Assembly: GCA_905221605.1 (NCBI GenBank)
Contig: CAJNDS010000524.1
Location: 186,001-250,000, forward strand
Origin: Symbiodinium natans
Taxonomy: Eukaryota > Sar > Dinophyceae > Suessiales > Symbiodiniaceae
DNA length: 64,000 bases
Direction of reading: 5' to 3'
The notes under the pieces are model-generated. The model did not search any database and was not told where the DNA came from. It saw nothing but the letters and a program-made list of their open reading frames with translations. Positions 11,225 to 22,005 of this stretch are shown here, in pieces; position 1 is the first letter of the stretch, and each line of letters starts with the position of its first letter. A program made the position numbers and the translations under genes.

Positions 11225-11450
11225 GAAGTTGCCTCACTCCAGCTCAGGAGCGCAATCTGTGGGCGCAGCAAGAAGAGGAGCTCTTGCGACAGCAGCCTTC
11301 TCAGCATCTCTGACAGCATCCACAGGGCTTTTTGGTTCACGGTTACTGCATCTTCCTGCCACTGCAGGCAGCTGGGTGCTCGAAAGAACGAGCAATTCTG
11401 TAAGGAGCTTCGGCAGTTTCAACAGTTCATAACACACAAAGCATGTCAAC
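11225..11450 (+). CDS. Exon-like pieces, helical/glutamine-rich
   Basis: Two segments in plus frames look coding: about 11234-11318 (LTPAQERNLWAQQEEELL) and about 11368-11440 (ARKNEQFCKELRQFQQF). Both are helical and Gln/Glu-rich, compatible with a coiled coil. The long minus ORF 11234-11959 overlaps and is treated as a shadow. Confidence 0.32.
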
Positions 11451-12259
11451 GTGTGTTGCTGGCGCGTTCTTCTGGGATGGTGATGGTGTTGATCCACTCG
11501 ACTCGCAGATTCTCGACAGGAGTTCCGGAGGGCAGGGCGAATGCAACGGAAGCCTCGCTCGCCTGCTTCCTTGTATCTCATGAAGTGGGCTTCGGTTCCA
11601 TTGCAAGTCTTCCAACAGGATCTTTGAAGGACATGTCGACACTGAGGCATCTTCCGGTTGTTGTGGCTCGAATGCCAGGCGCGCAATGTGTTGAGGAGAG
11701 GGCTTTGCAAAGCAGAACTTGCACCCCGTACCTGGTGAAGGCTGCATTCATCTGCGACTGCCGCCTCTGATGGGAGGGCTACCACCGCAGTGACCCCGAG
11801 GGAGACCTCAAGGGAGATGTGAAGGGATGATGTCAAGGGGACCGCTCCAGGCGCGAGAGCTTGCCATGTGACTTCATGTGACCCATGGCCGTGCCGAGGC
11901 CGCTTGTGCCCATATCGCACGACCTGGACCCGGCGCCAGAGGCTGGTCACCCAAATCATCCATTTGGAGGTAAGTGAGGATTAGTCAGGTTCGTGGAGCC
12001 TTTCGGGGAGTCCCACAGCACCTGTCTCGAGGAGTACCGAGAATCGATCCACTCGAAGCGGCTGGGAATGCACTCGCCCTCGCAGACCGCGATGACCTGC
12101 CCGGCCCTTTGCTTTTGCAAGCTAGTTGGCGGCTGCTTAACAGCATGCGGTGCACAGCGAGGTACCTTGTTTGGAAAGTCTGCTGGTGTGGGGACGGCCG
12201 TCTCCGAAATGCACAAAGACCTTCATGGAACAGGCTCCGTCTGCTGGCCTTCGAAATGC

Positions 12260-12610
12260 AATCTGTAAATTCAATCTGTACGTGGCAATTCGTTTCGTCA
12301 CGTGCAGGCTTTCGATATGCTGGCCTTGAGCTGGTGGAGGTCACGGGCCTCAAGCCAAACACCAACTATTGCTTCGCCACTATGTGCGCCAAGCTTCTGA
12401 ATGGGATTGGATGTCCGATGATGCAACACGCTTATCGGACAGGTACTTCGAGGGCTTTGAGGCCGTGATTTTTTTTACTTGCAGGGTTGGAGCCGGTGTC
12501 CCTCAGCTCTGATGCGGTCAGTGGCGGCTACGGCCTACGATTGCTGTGTGAGGCAAACCGCAGTGCGCTCTCTTCCGTCAGTGCGACAAGCCCGTCCTCC
12601 TCTTGGCAGC
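12260..12610 (+). CDS. Fibronectin type III-like exons
   Basis: The segment ending at 12465 reads LELVEVTGLKPNTNYCFATM. This matches the F-G strand signature of fibronectin type III domains (V-x-GL-x-PNT-x-Y-x-F). A next segment, after TTGCAG at 12484, reads LEPVSLSSDAVSGGYGLRLL. FN3 domains occur in extracellular or cytoskeletal modular proteins. Only one domain edge is visible, so the host protein is unknown. Confidence 0.45.
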
Positions 12611-12765
12611 CTTGTCGTGGCGCCTAGAGAAAGAAAACCAAAGTCTCGTTCTGCAGGCCTATTGGATCCTACTACCCGCTGCCGATTGCAATTCTCAGAA
12701 TAAAGATCTGCAAGGCCGAGCCGGCCGAGTTGCAGTGCATCCGATGATGTATGCCAAAAATTGCT

Positions 12766-12791
12766 CCTCCTCCTCCTCCTCCTCATCATCG

Positions 12792-12823
<32 letters not shown>

Positions 12824-12832
12824 ATCCCTGTC
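12766..12832 (+). repeat. TCC/ATC trinucleotide microsatellite
   Basis: Runs of CTC/TCC followed by ATC and ATCATG units. Open frames across it (poly-Ser on plus, poly-Asp/Met on minus) are translations of the repeat. Confidence 0.85.
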
Positions 12833-12899
12833 TTGAGGCCGCCTTGGCTGCAGGCGATATGGGGGCGCAAGCTTGGCATCTTCCTCAGTCTGTGAGCCC

Positions 12900-13571
12900 T
12901 CAAGTCTGAACATGAAGATGACAGATGTCAGGAAGAAGGCTTGGGTACCACTCTTCGATTCCTTCTGTGAGCGCAGTGCTCCAGATGAGGCCCCCATCCG
13001 AACTCAGAACGCTTTGGAGAAATATTCGCAACATAATGCGCACGCAAGGAGATGGACTCCTATGGCCTGCGAGCATTCAAGCACGGGCCTGAACAAAATG
13101 TGTCGACTCATGTTGACTCCCTTCACCCAGCACGGCAGGGCACAGCAGGGCACAAGGGAGCAGCACAGCAGAGTTTTTACCAGGCTGCGGCTTGATGTGG
13201 TCGATCGCTTTCCGCCGGCAGTCCTTGCTGCCTTTGCAGAATTGGTGCGGAGCTCCGCGCGAGACGCATGCCGTCCAATCGCCGTCGAGACCAAAAGCCT
13301 CTCTGTTCGCCAAGGTGCTTTTGCGCCATCGGCTCAATGTGTCAGCAGATGCCTCAGCATCTCCAGCAGGATCACGTCGAGAACACAATGGTCTGGTAAT
13401 GATGCCATGTGGTCTATAAGGATGTCATGCACCAAGGCGACCGTGGCAGGGAATGGTTCCTCCTTTCCGCTGCCTGGCCGCACCGAGCCACGGAAACTGG
13501 GAGAAGCCCAACAATCCTGGTGTGTGCTCGAGGTGCACGAAACCGGCACAACGGGTTGCAGCCTTGATTGA
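12900..13571 (+). CDS. Long open plus frame, doubtful
   Basis: About 230 codons are open on plus (with a 100-codon frame on minus). The plus frame contains ARLRLDVV-like and helical stretches such as PPAVLAAFAELVRSSARD. No domain, no polymer repeat. It could be an exon or chance in GC-rich DNA. Confidence 0.22.
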   Translation, partial: SSLNMKMTDVRKKAWVPLFDSFCERSAPDEAPIRTQNALEKYSQHNAHARRWTPMACEHSSTGLNKMCRLMLTPFTQHGRAQQGTREQHSRVFTRLRLDVVDRFPPAVLAAFAELVRSSARDACRPIAVETKSLSVRQGAFAPSAQCVSRCLSISSRITSRTQWSGNDAMWSIRMSCTKATVAGNGSSFPLPGRTEPRKLGEAQQSWCVLEVHETGTTGCSLD

Positions 13572-13610
13572 AGTTCTGTTGCAGTGTGAAGCTAAGCCGC
13601 AAGCCTCCAG

Positions 13611-13840
13611 GCAGTCCTGCAGGCCGTGAACGAGTGCGTGCTGGCAGTCGATTGCGCGCCCATGGCCCAGAAGAGTGCCAAGAATTGCGTAGGTTGCCTA
13701 AAGCTGGGAGGTCTATGAGTCTAATGTCTTCAAATGCCTTTCACTTCGCAGGCGAAGGGCCGGATCCTGCTTTCTGAGCTGCCAAGCGGTGTCACTGACA
13801 ATGGAGCTGCTAGTCGAAGCCTCGGAGGTCGGAGGTAGGT
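13611..13840 (+). CDS. Two phase-matched exons, unknown protein
   Basis: Exon 13611-13688 lies between CTCCAG and a GTAGGT donor and reads AVNECVLAVDCAPMAQKSA. Exon 13752 to about 13835 begins after TTCGCAG and reads KGRILLSELPSGVTDNGAA up to GTAGGT. Both junctions are phase 0, so they join without a shift. A vague resemblance to trunk segments of COPII coat proteins is not enough for a name. Confidence 0.4.
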
Positions 13841-15005
13841 CCATTCAGAGTTAAGGCCCCCTGAACTCAGGAATCAAACTCAGGAAGCACTCAGTCGTGG
13901 TTCATGACTAGGGAAGGAGAAGCAGGAGCAAGACGGGAAGCCAGGGGAAGAGGGGGGGGAGGGAGGCATAATGTTTTCAGCGGTTTTGCTTGCTGCAACA
14001 TACGGGATAAGGATGTTTGATGTTTCGGGGACACGAGGCGCAGTCACAAGCGTTCATGCCGCTTGAGAGCATGCCCGAACCAGTGGAATTTGCAGTGCTT
14101 TGACCTGCAAAGTCCGGTCTCTGTGAAGTTGATTCACTAAATAACCCAGCATACCATGGCAGAATGATCGGAATTCTCACTTCCTCTCATTGTCCGTACA
14201 TCGACCTACAAGGGGCTCGCGTTTGTGGTTCCGTAGGCTTGGAGGTGTGGGTTTTTGCCTCTTGTTTTGTGTATATATTTCTCTCTGCATGTTGCTTTCT
14301 GTTTTGTTTGAATGCAGCAAGCGCGGGTTTGGACAACCAAGACAGCAAACAAGCACTGGCAGTTCCCATGTGTTCCAATATGTTCCAATATGTTCAGTTG
14401 TCGGCTGCCTTGAAATACTGCAACTAACAGAGTTGGAAATGCCAAAGCCTCCAGCATTCGCAGCGTCACGCGCACGACGCTGCTGACTTGCGAGGCCAAC
14501 CTGCTGTGCTACCGCACAAGGAGCGGGGCGGTGAGAGCATGGGACACCGCAGCTTTGTGGTTTCCAGAGCCTGCGGGAACTCTTTGTTGTTGCAGGCCCC
14601 AGGTTCTCTTCTCAACGCTCGCCAAGTGCGTCACGTGCCTGGAAGCCTTCCCGCTGCCCGAGAGGCCGCATGTGTCTCCCAGTGCACCGAGCTTGCTTCT
14701 GGTGACTCGAGCCAGGCAGCTTCCGTGGCATTCCAAGGCATGGAAAGATTGCTTGGTTAATGTGCAAGGTAGGAGCTCTGGCTGTCTCCGGTGCCAGTTT
14801 GCCTTGCGATGCCGGGGCTTCGCATCTTTCGCATCTAGAATCGATGAATCAACCGGCCAGGCTCGGAGAATGGTGATGTACCTCTTGCACCAGGCGAGCA
14901 CTGGCCATGGACCGCAGCTGTTTTGTGCTTTTTCTTCGGTTTCTGTGAGTCCTGGAGCCTGTTGGCCCGTTGGCCAAGACCGCTTTCTGCTCACTATTTC
15001 TTCAG

Positions 15006-15345
15006 GTGACGGTCATGTCGGTGCAGCTTCGGCAGGCGACTCCCTCCCTGGGACCATTGTGAAGGACAGCATGAGATGCTTGCAAAGAGCCTGCACGCAG
15101 GTGAGCTTCTTGACGAAGGCGCTGGAGCAGGATCTGCAAGACCCTTGTGATGGTTTTCAGGATTCAGCAATGGGTACAAGAGATAACAAAAAGCAAACAT
15201 GATTCTGCTGCAATTCCTGCTGGTCCGGAACTTGAGGCCCGAGCGCTACGCCGCCAATCCACTCGCGGACTCGGCGGAAGTGGCGCAAGTCCAGAAGCTT
15301 TTGCTGGACCAGGCAAGCCATATGCTGTGCATGTACTCTCACTAC
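15006..15345 (+). CDS. Exon-like pieces, unknown
   Basis: A segment ending at 15101 stops at a GTGAGC donor (reads VKDSMRCLQRACTQ). The following segment, 15199-15345, reads LRPERYAANPLADSAEVAQV and LLLDQASHMLCMYSHYQT, which is helical. They may belong to the gene at 13.6 kb. The frame upstream of 15199 is not fixed. Confidence 0.33.
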
Positions 15346-15947
15346 CAAACGCGACATTCCAGTGCTTATCCCACCAGGCCATTGAATTGGCATTGCTTGG
15401 CAGCCAGCAGTGGCAATATGCAGAGAAGAAGGCCACAGTGGCGCTCAAGGCACGCAACTGAGCAGATCTCGGATTGACATCTCACGATGCTCCCAGTTGC
15501 TGCGCTTTACCTACCCCGCGCCCCGCCACGGTGCCACCCCGCCCCGTCCCACAAGCCCCCCCTGCCCTCCCTTACCCACTCCTGGTACCTGCGGTGCCTG
15601 CCCTCACCCCCCGCCCCCAACCTCAAAAATCTTTGAACACCTCTGGAACCTCACTCCTCCAAAGCGCCGCGGTCTCCCCCACCCCTTACCCCCTACCCCC
15701 CACCCCCCCCCCGTTGCCTGGAATCCAAGAACTAGGCCTTCGGATTCCAAACTATCCGCTTCAGTGTCGGTTTTGTTGGCTCCAGGGAGAGCTTGAAACG
15801 TCTTCTCAAGGGAGTGACATTGTACAGAGGCATCCTGGCTTGTCGTTTCAGTGTGAGTGAGTTCTTGCCAGAGCGAAAATGTCGACATGTCAGACGCTGC
15901 TTCCTTGACCATGATTTTGCACAGGACTCCTCAGACAAGGAGGTATT

Positions 15948-16140
15948 GCTCAAGCTTCTGAAGGCTTCGGAACTCCTGTGCTTTGATACTCGAAATGGCC
16001 TGCGGATGTCAACTGTCCCACTTGCCACAGGATCTCTCGGACAAGAGCTACGTGTCCTTGGTGAAGGAAGCAGTGACTCTGGCCCTTCGCGAGGAGCCGG
16101 AGAGGCACCCCCAAATCGCCGTTTTGTTTTTCTTCCTTGA
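15948..16140 (+). CDS. Exon-like segments, unknown
   Basis: About 15940-16015 reads DKEVLLKLLKASELLCFDT. About 16028-16140 reads DLSDKSYVSLVKEAVTLALR. Both look helical and coding, in different frames, so an intron is expected between them. The C-rich region 15500-15720 upstream is low-complexity. Confidence 0.33.
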
Positions 16141-16643
16141 CAGCACTCGGCATGAGCCGAATGTCGGAGGCCCTTGTTTGCCCTGTCCTTGCTGCGGTCT
16201 GCAGCTTCGCGAGGGGATCCGCGCCTTGGCTTCTTTGGGCTTCTGGGGGGCCTTGATGGGGGGGGGCTCTCCAAGGGTTGAGGGGTGTTGAGGGCATGGT
16301 GAGGGCATTGAGGGGTGGCGAGGGGATTTTGAGGGCATCAGGGGTTCCACGCTGCCATTACACGATGCCATGCCCGCGGGCGATTCTTGACATGGACAGG
16401 CAGGAGCTCTCGGAAAGCCTTTCCTCGGTCCTCTCAAAGCACCGCTGCTGCCAGGCACGGGGCAGCCACTTAAACATGCTGCAGGGGCAGAGAGTTTGCG
16501 CAGTGATCGGCGTCTAAGGGAAGTTACATGGTCCCTCAATGTCGTCCATTCTGAAGTGGGATCGTCACATGCCGGTGCCGAATGGTCTAGAATCAAGCTG
16601 CTATCAAAGTCGCTTACTGTTGTTTGCTTCCAGAGCTTCTAAG

Positions 16644-16846
16644 CTGATCGCGATCATTGTGACTTCGTAGTGGAGTGCGACACCAGGTATTGGATGATCG
16701 ACTCCATCGCGGACAGGAGGAGCATGGCAAAGTCTTTTTGCAACGTTTTAAACCTCGGGTTTGGCTTGACGTACCATGAAAGGGTGGATCTCGTGCTGTC
16801 AGCCATGTATGGCATAGCCACTTTGCATGTGTCAATGCTGATCTAA
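16644..16846 (+). CDS. Exon of unknown conserved-looking protein
   Basis: Open from a CTAAG acceptor to TAA. It reads DRDHCDFVVECDTRYWMI, RRSMAKSFCNVLNLG and RVDLVLSAMYGIA. Residue use is strongly protein-like. I do not recognise the family. Confidence 0.42.
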
Positions 16847-16889
16847 AGGTTCGTGTCTGGGCGTTGTTCTGAAGTGGCCATGTCTTCTA

Positions 16890-17310
16890 GGATAGCCCCG
16901 CGTGACAGGGTCGTGATGCGCCCGAGATTTCTCCATTCTGCAAAGCGGATTCTAGACTACGAAAAAGCACCAGCGCAGCTCTTCGAAAGTCCGCGATGGG
17001 TCTGCGACCTGCTCCGCGACGGCTATCCAATCTATCGATCCGCCCAGATGAAGCAATCCAGACCAACCTCATGTGCTGGAGAATGTACCCCTCGCTCAGG
17101 GCAACCCGAGGGCAGTGCATAATGAGATAGAATCAGCAGCTGGTAGTGACAGCTATAATATGGCCCGGGGCAGGGCCACGTTCTCTGGTTTACAAACATG
17201 CACTTCAAACTTAAAGCAAAGGCACTGGAGATGCATGCTGTGGGTGCTCTCCAAACGTTCATGGTGCAGGAGTACAAGAAGTATGGCTTCCTATTGCGAG
17301 TGCAGAGCTC
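16890..17310 (+). CDS. Exon-like segments, unknown
   Basis: Two pieces look coding: about 16900-17045 (PAQLFESPRWVCDLLRDGYP) and about 17195-17305 (HFKLKAKALEMHAVGALQTF, then QEYKKYGFLL). The 231-codon minus ORF over this region lacks motifs and is taken as a shadow. Confidence 0.32.
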
Positions 17311-17652
17311 GATGCTTCTACTTCGTTCATCTGCTTGTTCCAGATCGGACTTTGCTCTCACTGCTCTGACTCGGAGGCTCTTCCACCCGCGCGGCTCGAG
17401 TTCCCAGAGGAAGTGGAGGACACTGCGCAGACGGCCTAGAGCTGGCAGCCTGGCAGCTGCTTTTGCCCCAAGGAGGACGCGCCTGCCGATGCTGCTGCTG
17501 CTGCGGAGGATGACGAGGCTGTGTTCGGATGGTGGGGGGGGGGGGTCGTGGGGGGGGGGGGGGGGAATGGCTTCAGTGCTCCTAGTGACACTTTTTGAGT
17601 CTAAGGCAGTCAATTCTGAGGTCTTTGAGTTTTCAGCGCCCCTCCCTCGCAG

Positions 17653-17885
17653 GCCACGCTGAAACCTGCGGAGGAAGTGCCACCGGAGGCGGTAGCCAAG
17701 CTGCAAAGCGGAAGCCTGTAAACCCACTCTACATACTGTTGTGGCTTAAGGTTGTGTGGGGGGACATACGTTTAGGGCACCAGGTGCCTCCACTCCAACT
17801 GGAAGATGTCTTGGACAGTGAGTTCCTGTCGCAGCTTCTGCCCCAGAGTCTCTGGCTGCCGGGCATGTCAGTTCGCAAACTTTAG
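17653..17885 (+). CDS. Two 3' exons of unknown gene
   Basis: Exon 17653-17717 lies between CTCGCAG and GTAAAC and reads LKPAEEVPPEAVAKLQSGS. A second segment, about 17776-17885, ends at TAG and reads LEDVLDSEFLSQLLPQSLWL. It is preceded by ACGTTTAG or CACCAG acceptors. Likely the C-terminal end of a gene. A G-run (about 17533-17567) lies upstream. Confidence 0.36.
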
Positions 17886-18059
17886 TCTAGCCGAGTCTCG
17901 CCCATCCCGAAGCCCTGAAGTCTGGAAGCCTGACCGGGTTCCTCTTACGGAACTTAACCTCAGGTATGTTACGTGAATGTAGCAAACACAGTGGTTGCCT
18001 TATAGTGGTAACCGAAATTAAATTTCTGCCTGGCAGCCCAGCTGAAAGCCACTCTGCAG

Positions 18060-18305
18060 CCCCCTTCTTAAGTTCGTCTTGTTTTGAGGCTGGAGCTGAG
18101 CCGCGCCGCCGCCCTGATGCAAGACCTCTCGGGCATCCAGCGGAAGCGCCCAAAGCTCAGGAGAGGTTCTGGCTTGGAACGGCAAAAGGGGAGAGCAGGA
18201 GGTTGCTCTTGCTTCGGGGGGCCTTCCAGAAATGGCCCCTGGGACTTAGGCCACGACATCTCGAGGTTCAGGTTCTTCGACCTGAAGCAGGTGCCCAGAA
18301 AACCG
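18060..18305 (+). CDS. Exon-like segment before telomere-like array
   Basis: An open plus frame reads AAALMQDLSGIQRKRPKL and GHDISRFRFFDLKQVPRK, up to the TTTAGGG array. Unknown protein. Confidence 0.25.
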
Positions 18306-18353
18306 GGGGTTTAGGGTTTAGGGTTTGGGGTTTGGGGTTTAGGGTTTAGGGTT
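18306..18353 (+). repeat. TTTAGGG array ending at exon
   Basis: Six to seven TTTAGGG/TTTGGGG units. The last TTTAG is followed at once by an open segment. Confidence 0.8.
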
Positions 18354-18452
18354 GCCCGTCTGTGGAAGGTGGCCGTTCCCCTGCTCTCTCCAGATGGCGC
18401 CACACTAGGCAAGGGGGGCAGAAAGCCCATGTGGAATCGCCATGCTTGAGAT
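18352..18452 (+). CDS. Exon-like segment after TTTAGGG array
   Basis: From the base after TTTAG the frame reads VARLWKVAVPLLSPDG and LGKGGRKPMWNRHA to TGA. Composition is coding-like. Unknown family. Confidence 0.32.
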
Positions 18453-18688
18453 CTGTGCAGACATCAAGGCATCGCATATGTACTTTCTTCCATTCAGGTT
18501 TGGTATTGAACATGGAATAATGCTTGGAAGATCGAAGGAAGGTCTCTGCCGTTTGCACGTTGAAAGCGCAGACTTCCATAGGCGTCTACGAGGAAATCGA
18601 AGCCGCGAGCTGAGTCTGTGCAAGAGCAAGCTTGGAAGTCGCCGTGCTCTCGCGGACTCTAGGGGTGTTGCTGGCACGTGCTTCGCAG

Positions 18689-19701
18689 GAGCCTCCACTG
18701 GCAGATGACCCAGAGACGGCATTTGGCTCAGAGAACAAGCTCGTTGGTTGTGGCTTCGGCGAAGCCGACCCCACAGCGACTCAGAGCTTGAAGCCGTTCA
18801 GCCCTCCTCGCACCGAGGCCGCAGAAGAGGCAGAGCTCACGGATTGGCAGAAGGAAGAAGCAGCTGACAAGGAGGCCAAGAGAGGATAGCAGCAGGCGTT
18901 CTGCAGTGCCGTGCGTTGTTCCGCGACTGACCTTCTCAGGCACAAACTCGGGCCTTCTCGATTCTTCAGGAGCTGTTGCGATTGCTGGCTGCATGCTTAG
19001 ACGGACCATTCCCAGCTCTCTGCAGTTCAGGGCCCGTACAAGATTAATCTCTGTAGCTTCAGGCACGGGCCGCTGGCTATGCTGCTGCCCGCAATGCAGA
19101 TCAACTGCTGCTGGCGTCTCTGGCATCTGCGCTTAACGCAACTTGGCATTTTTTCTCTCAGTAGCCTAAGCCCTCACCCCTGAGAGCTCAGCAGTCTCGC
19201 GTAGCGAGTTTCGACTGGAGGCCCTCCTTTTGGTCGCTCCAGCTCCCGAAGCTTGCGTTCCAACGGGTCCGAAGTCGAACCCGATGGACATCGATCCCGA
19301 CCAGCATGTAGGCCAGAGCACAGAGAGGTGAAGCCCTGTGTGCAACCCCCATGGAAGTTCGCACCCCCACAAGAGGCCCCGGTAGCCCAGCACTGGACCA
19401 CTTTGCCCTATACTGGCAGGGGCGGAGGAGGCACAGGCTGGACCTGAAGAGGCCAAGGCCGGTTTGGGAGAAATCCCCCCAAAAACTCTGAGTTTGGAAA
19501 GAAGGCGGAGTTGAGGGACCAAGAAGTATTGCTGCTGTCCGGGACATGTCTTACACTGTCTAATACCAGTCCCGGGCCGAAGAGCGACATGCCAACCTTA
19601 AACCGGATGGAGAGGAGAAGGAGCCAGCGGAGGCCAAACGGGAGTGCATCGAGTGCATCGATGGGCTCATTCACAGCCCCGGCTCGGTCGCCGTAGCTTG
19701 A
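18689..19701 (+). CDS. Acidic Ala/Glu-rich protein, multi-exon
   Basis: Exon 18689-18889 starts after TTCGCAG and reads EPPLADDPETAFGSENKL and EAAEEAELTDWQKEEAADKE. About 19203-19327 reads APAPEACVPTGPKSNPMD up to GTGAAG. About 19420-19514 reads EEAQAGPEEAKAG. Exon 19570-19701 starts after CCAG, reads EERHANLKPDGEEKEPAEAK and ends in TGA. Shared acidic, low-complexity composition suggests one largely disordered protein. No catalytic motif. The phase chain is incomplete. Confidence 0.4.
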
Positions 19702-19838
19702 GTGGCGTGGTTTCGTCATTTGCGCTTCTGTCCGTGCCTGAAATGTCAGGAGCCAGCGACGGATGTGTGGTTGAGCCTAGCCGTGCAAGCCTCAGGTCTG
19801 ACTTCACCTTGAGGTCTCCAGCCGTGTGAGCTTTCATC

Positions 19839-19980
19839 GCCGAGGTCATGGCAGAGCTTGCCGTAAAGGCCATGTTGCGGCTGAAGGGCAAGTGGGCAAG
19901 ATCCCTAGCAATGCTTTTGCACAGCGCAGCCCAAAAGTGCTTCTTGCAACACCAGCCGAGGCAGCAGCAGATCCGCTGAA
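19839..19980 (+). CDS. Exon-like segment, basic helix
   Basis: An open frame reads EVMAELAVKAMLRLKGKWAR then LQHQPRQQQIR to TGA. An alternative plus frame over the same bases is also open, so frame choice is tentative. Confidence 0.28.
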
Positions 19981-20522
19981 AGCCGGCCACGACTCCTTAG
20001 CCGGACTCCAAGCTGCAGCGCACCGACGAGGGATACGCGCAGATAAGGTTTCGAGAAGCTGGGAAAGAAGACTCGAGAAATGAGAAGAAGCAGGAAAGAA
20101 GACAGCAGCCACAAAAGCTAATCCAGTGTACCCAAATCCTGAAGCCTAGACTTTACCCTAGACGAATCCAATATATCATGCACTCCAAACCTTGATCCAA
20201 TCCCTAATCAGCCCGAATCCCACAAGAAACTGCGTGGGAACGTAAAACCCAAACCCCAAATATCCCGAGAAGCTACCTAAAGCCTCTGACTTCAGATGTC
20301 CAAAAGCCCGACGATCACCCTCCAGCTTTACCCTTTGGAAAATCCCTTTAGGGAGCAGCGTCAGAGCTGACAAATGAATGAAGGTGTCAGTGTACCCATG
20401 AGTATTTGCTGCAGTTGTAATCTTTTCTTGATCAGGAAAGAGGCTCTACCTGCCTCCCAAACACCCTGCATCTAAACAGGGGCCGGTCCTCGCATGGGAA
20501 GCGCGCGCACAAGGGTGGGGTT

Positions 20523-20873
20523 GGTGGACGGGAGATCGGTGACAGCCTGTTTGAGGCGGTTCAAAAGAAGCTCGAGGAATTGGACGAGGTCAGTTGTCGA
20601 TGAACGTGATGAACCTTACACTTGTTCAAATACATGTTGATAGCGTTCATGCAGCTTCGAAGAAGACAAACGTGTGAGGAGGAGCGAGCTGCCTTGGTAG
20701 CCCAGATTGCGGTCCAGGAGTTGCAGGTGCTTCTGGGTGGTACCGTGTGATACCGCGCTGGCATCAGCCGCCGTTCTTTGCAAAACGTGCAGGCTGTGGA
20801 CGAGGAGCTCCATGACGTTTGGTTCGAAAAGGTGCCAGAGTTGGATGTCGCAAGTGTAGCTTGGGCCCTAGAG
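20523..20873 (+). CDS. Coiled-coil protein, three exons
   Basis: Exon about 20523-20588 reads DSLFEAVQKKLEELDE to a GTCAGT donor. Exon 20655-20739 starts after ATGCAG in matching phase and reads CEEERAALVAQIAVQELQVL to GTACCG. Exon 20793-20873 reads AVDEELHDVWFEKVPELDV to GTGGGT. Heptad-like Leu/Glu spacing indicates a coiled coil. Family unknown; a cytoskeletal or flagellar role would be a guess. Confidence 0.45.
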
Positions 20874-21344
20874 GTGGGTCTCCTCCCCGCCCTTGTTCTG
20901 GAGATTTCCATCGCTTCCGAGTTTTTCGAACCTGATGTTGGCAAGGCCAAGCTGGTCGCATTCTCCGTGCTCTGCCTCTATCACATGAGGTGCAGCGGCT
21001 GATCCTATGCCAATCTGTGCAACGTTGTTATCTGCGTTCAAGAAACAGTGCTCCTGCTATGTCACGTCGGAGAGGCGCTGGAGCAACATCATTGTTCTAT
21101 GCTGCTTGCCCAGCACGAGCACTTTTTTCTTGGGAGTTCCATGTGCTCACGCCGCCTCCTAGTGAGGTCGTGGCTTCAACGACGCCACGTGCTCTGTTTA
21201 CGCGACAACGTTCCTACCGCTGATGATCGGGGTGCCGACCCATGGGTCATGTCATGTCTTCATGTTCAGGGTTGTCTTTCAGCTTCAGAGCCGAGCCGCT
21301 GCGTGGCTTGCGTCTCCATGACTTTCCCACGTTGCGCAGGCGCA

Positions 21345-21545
21345 GAAGGAGATCTGCAACTTGTCCAATCGTGCTCTTGCCAGATTCTCAGGAAGAAGGA
21401 GGCCCTAGCGAGCCTTACATTGAGAGCCCAATATGTTCAGTCTTCCGGAAGATGAGGCGAACACGCAGCGGTACATTGCGGAGTCAAAGGCGACCTTCGA
21501 GGCGATGCATCTGGGTGTTGCGCAGGGCTGCGCAGCTTGTAAGTT
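21345..21545 (+). CDS. Exon-like segments, helical
   Basis: Around 21450-21540 a frame reads EANTQRYIAESKATFEAM and GVAQGCAAC, ending near a GTAAGT-like donor. The preceding 21345-21450 has two competing frames. They may continue the coiled-coil gene at 20.5 kb. Confidence 0.3.
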
Positions 21546-21887
21546 CAAGCATGTTTATGTTAGTTGATGTATGCTGTTGTACCTATCCTGGGGTATTCGC
21601 GTCAGGTGCAGCAAAAAAAGTTGTCGGCGGCTCAGCCCGTTCTTTAAGCCGACTTCGCGAGACCGCTTCCCGGGCCGGACCTATTCAGCTCAAGTTCCCT
21701 AGCCAGCCTTCAACCTGGCATTCAGGCCGCGCAAGCTGCTCCGTCAACTGGCCCTTCAGGGTGAACTGAGCGAACCCGAGCAACTCTTCCGGAAGAGGCC
21801 TGGATGGGCTGAAGGATGTCTAAGGCTTGCTTTCAGGGTTGAGGAGTTGGTGAGCGCACTTCGCATCTTGGTCACGTGCCGTTTTTT

Positions 21888-21920
21888 GCAGCTTGCAGCT
21901 TGCAGCTTGCAGCTTGCAGC
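21888..21920 (+). repeat. GCAGCTT heptamer tandem repeat
   Basis: Four to five perfect copies of the 7-bp unit GCAGCTT. Confidence 0.85.
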
Positions 21921-22005
21921 ATCACATGAACATGCTATGCAAGCACCTTCAGGCCTCGAGCTTGTTGTTAGACAGGAAGCGCAGCAAACGAAGCAATAGG
22001 AACGC

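Noticed and set aside
13611-16140. Possible COPII Sec24 gene
   Set aside because: Resemblance is limited to short leucine/proline patterns; the zinc finger and gelsolin blocks were not found.
18719-18735. CATTTGGCTCAG resembling the dinoflagellate spliced leader
   Set aside because: Only partial match, one base short, and inside a good coding frame; likely chance.
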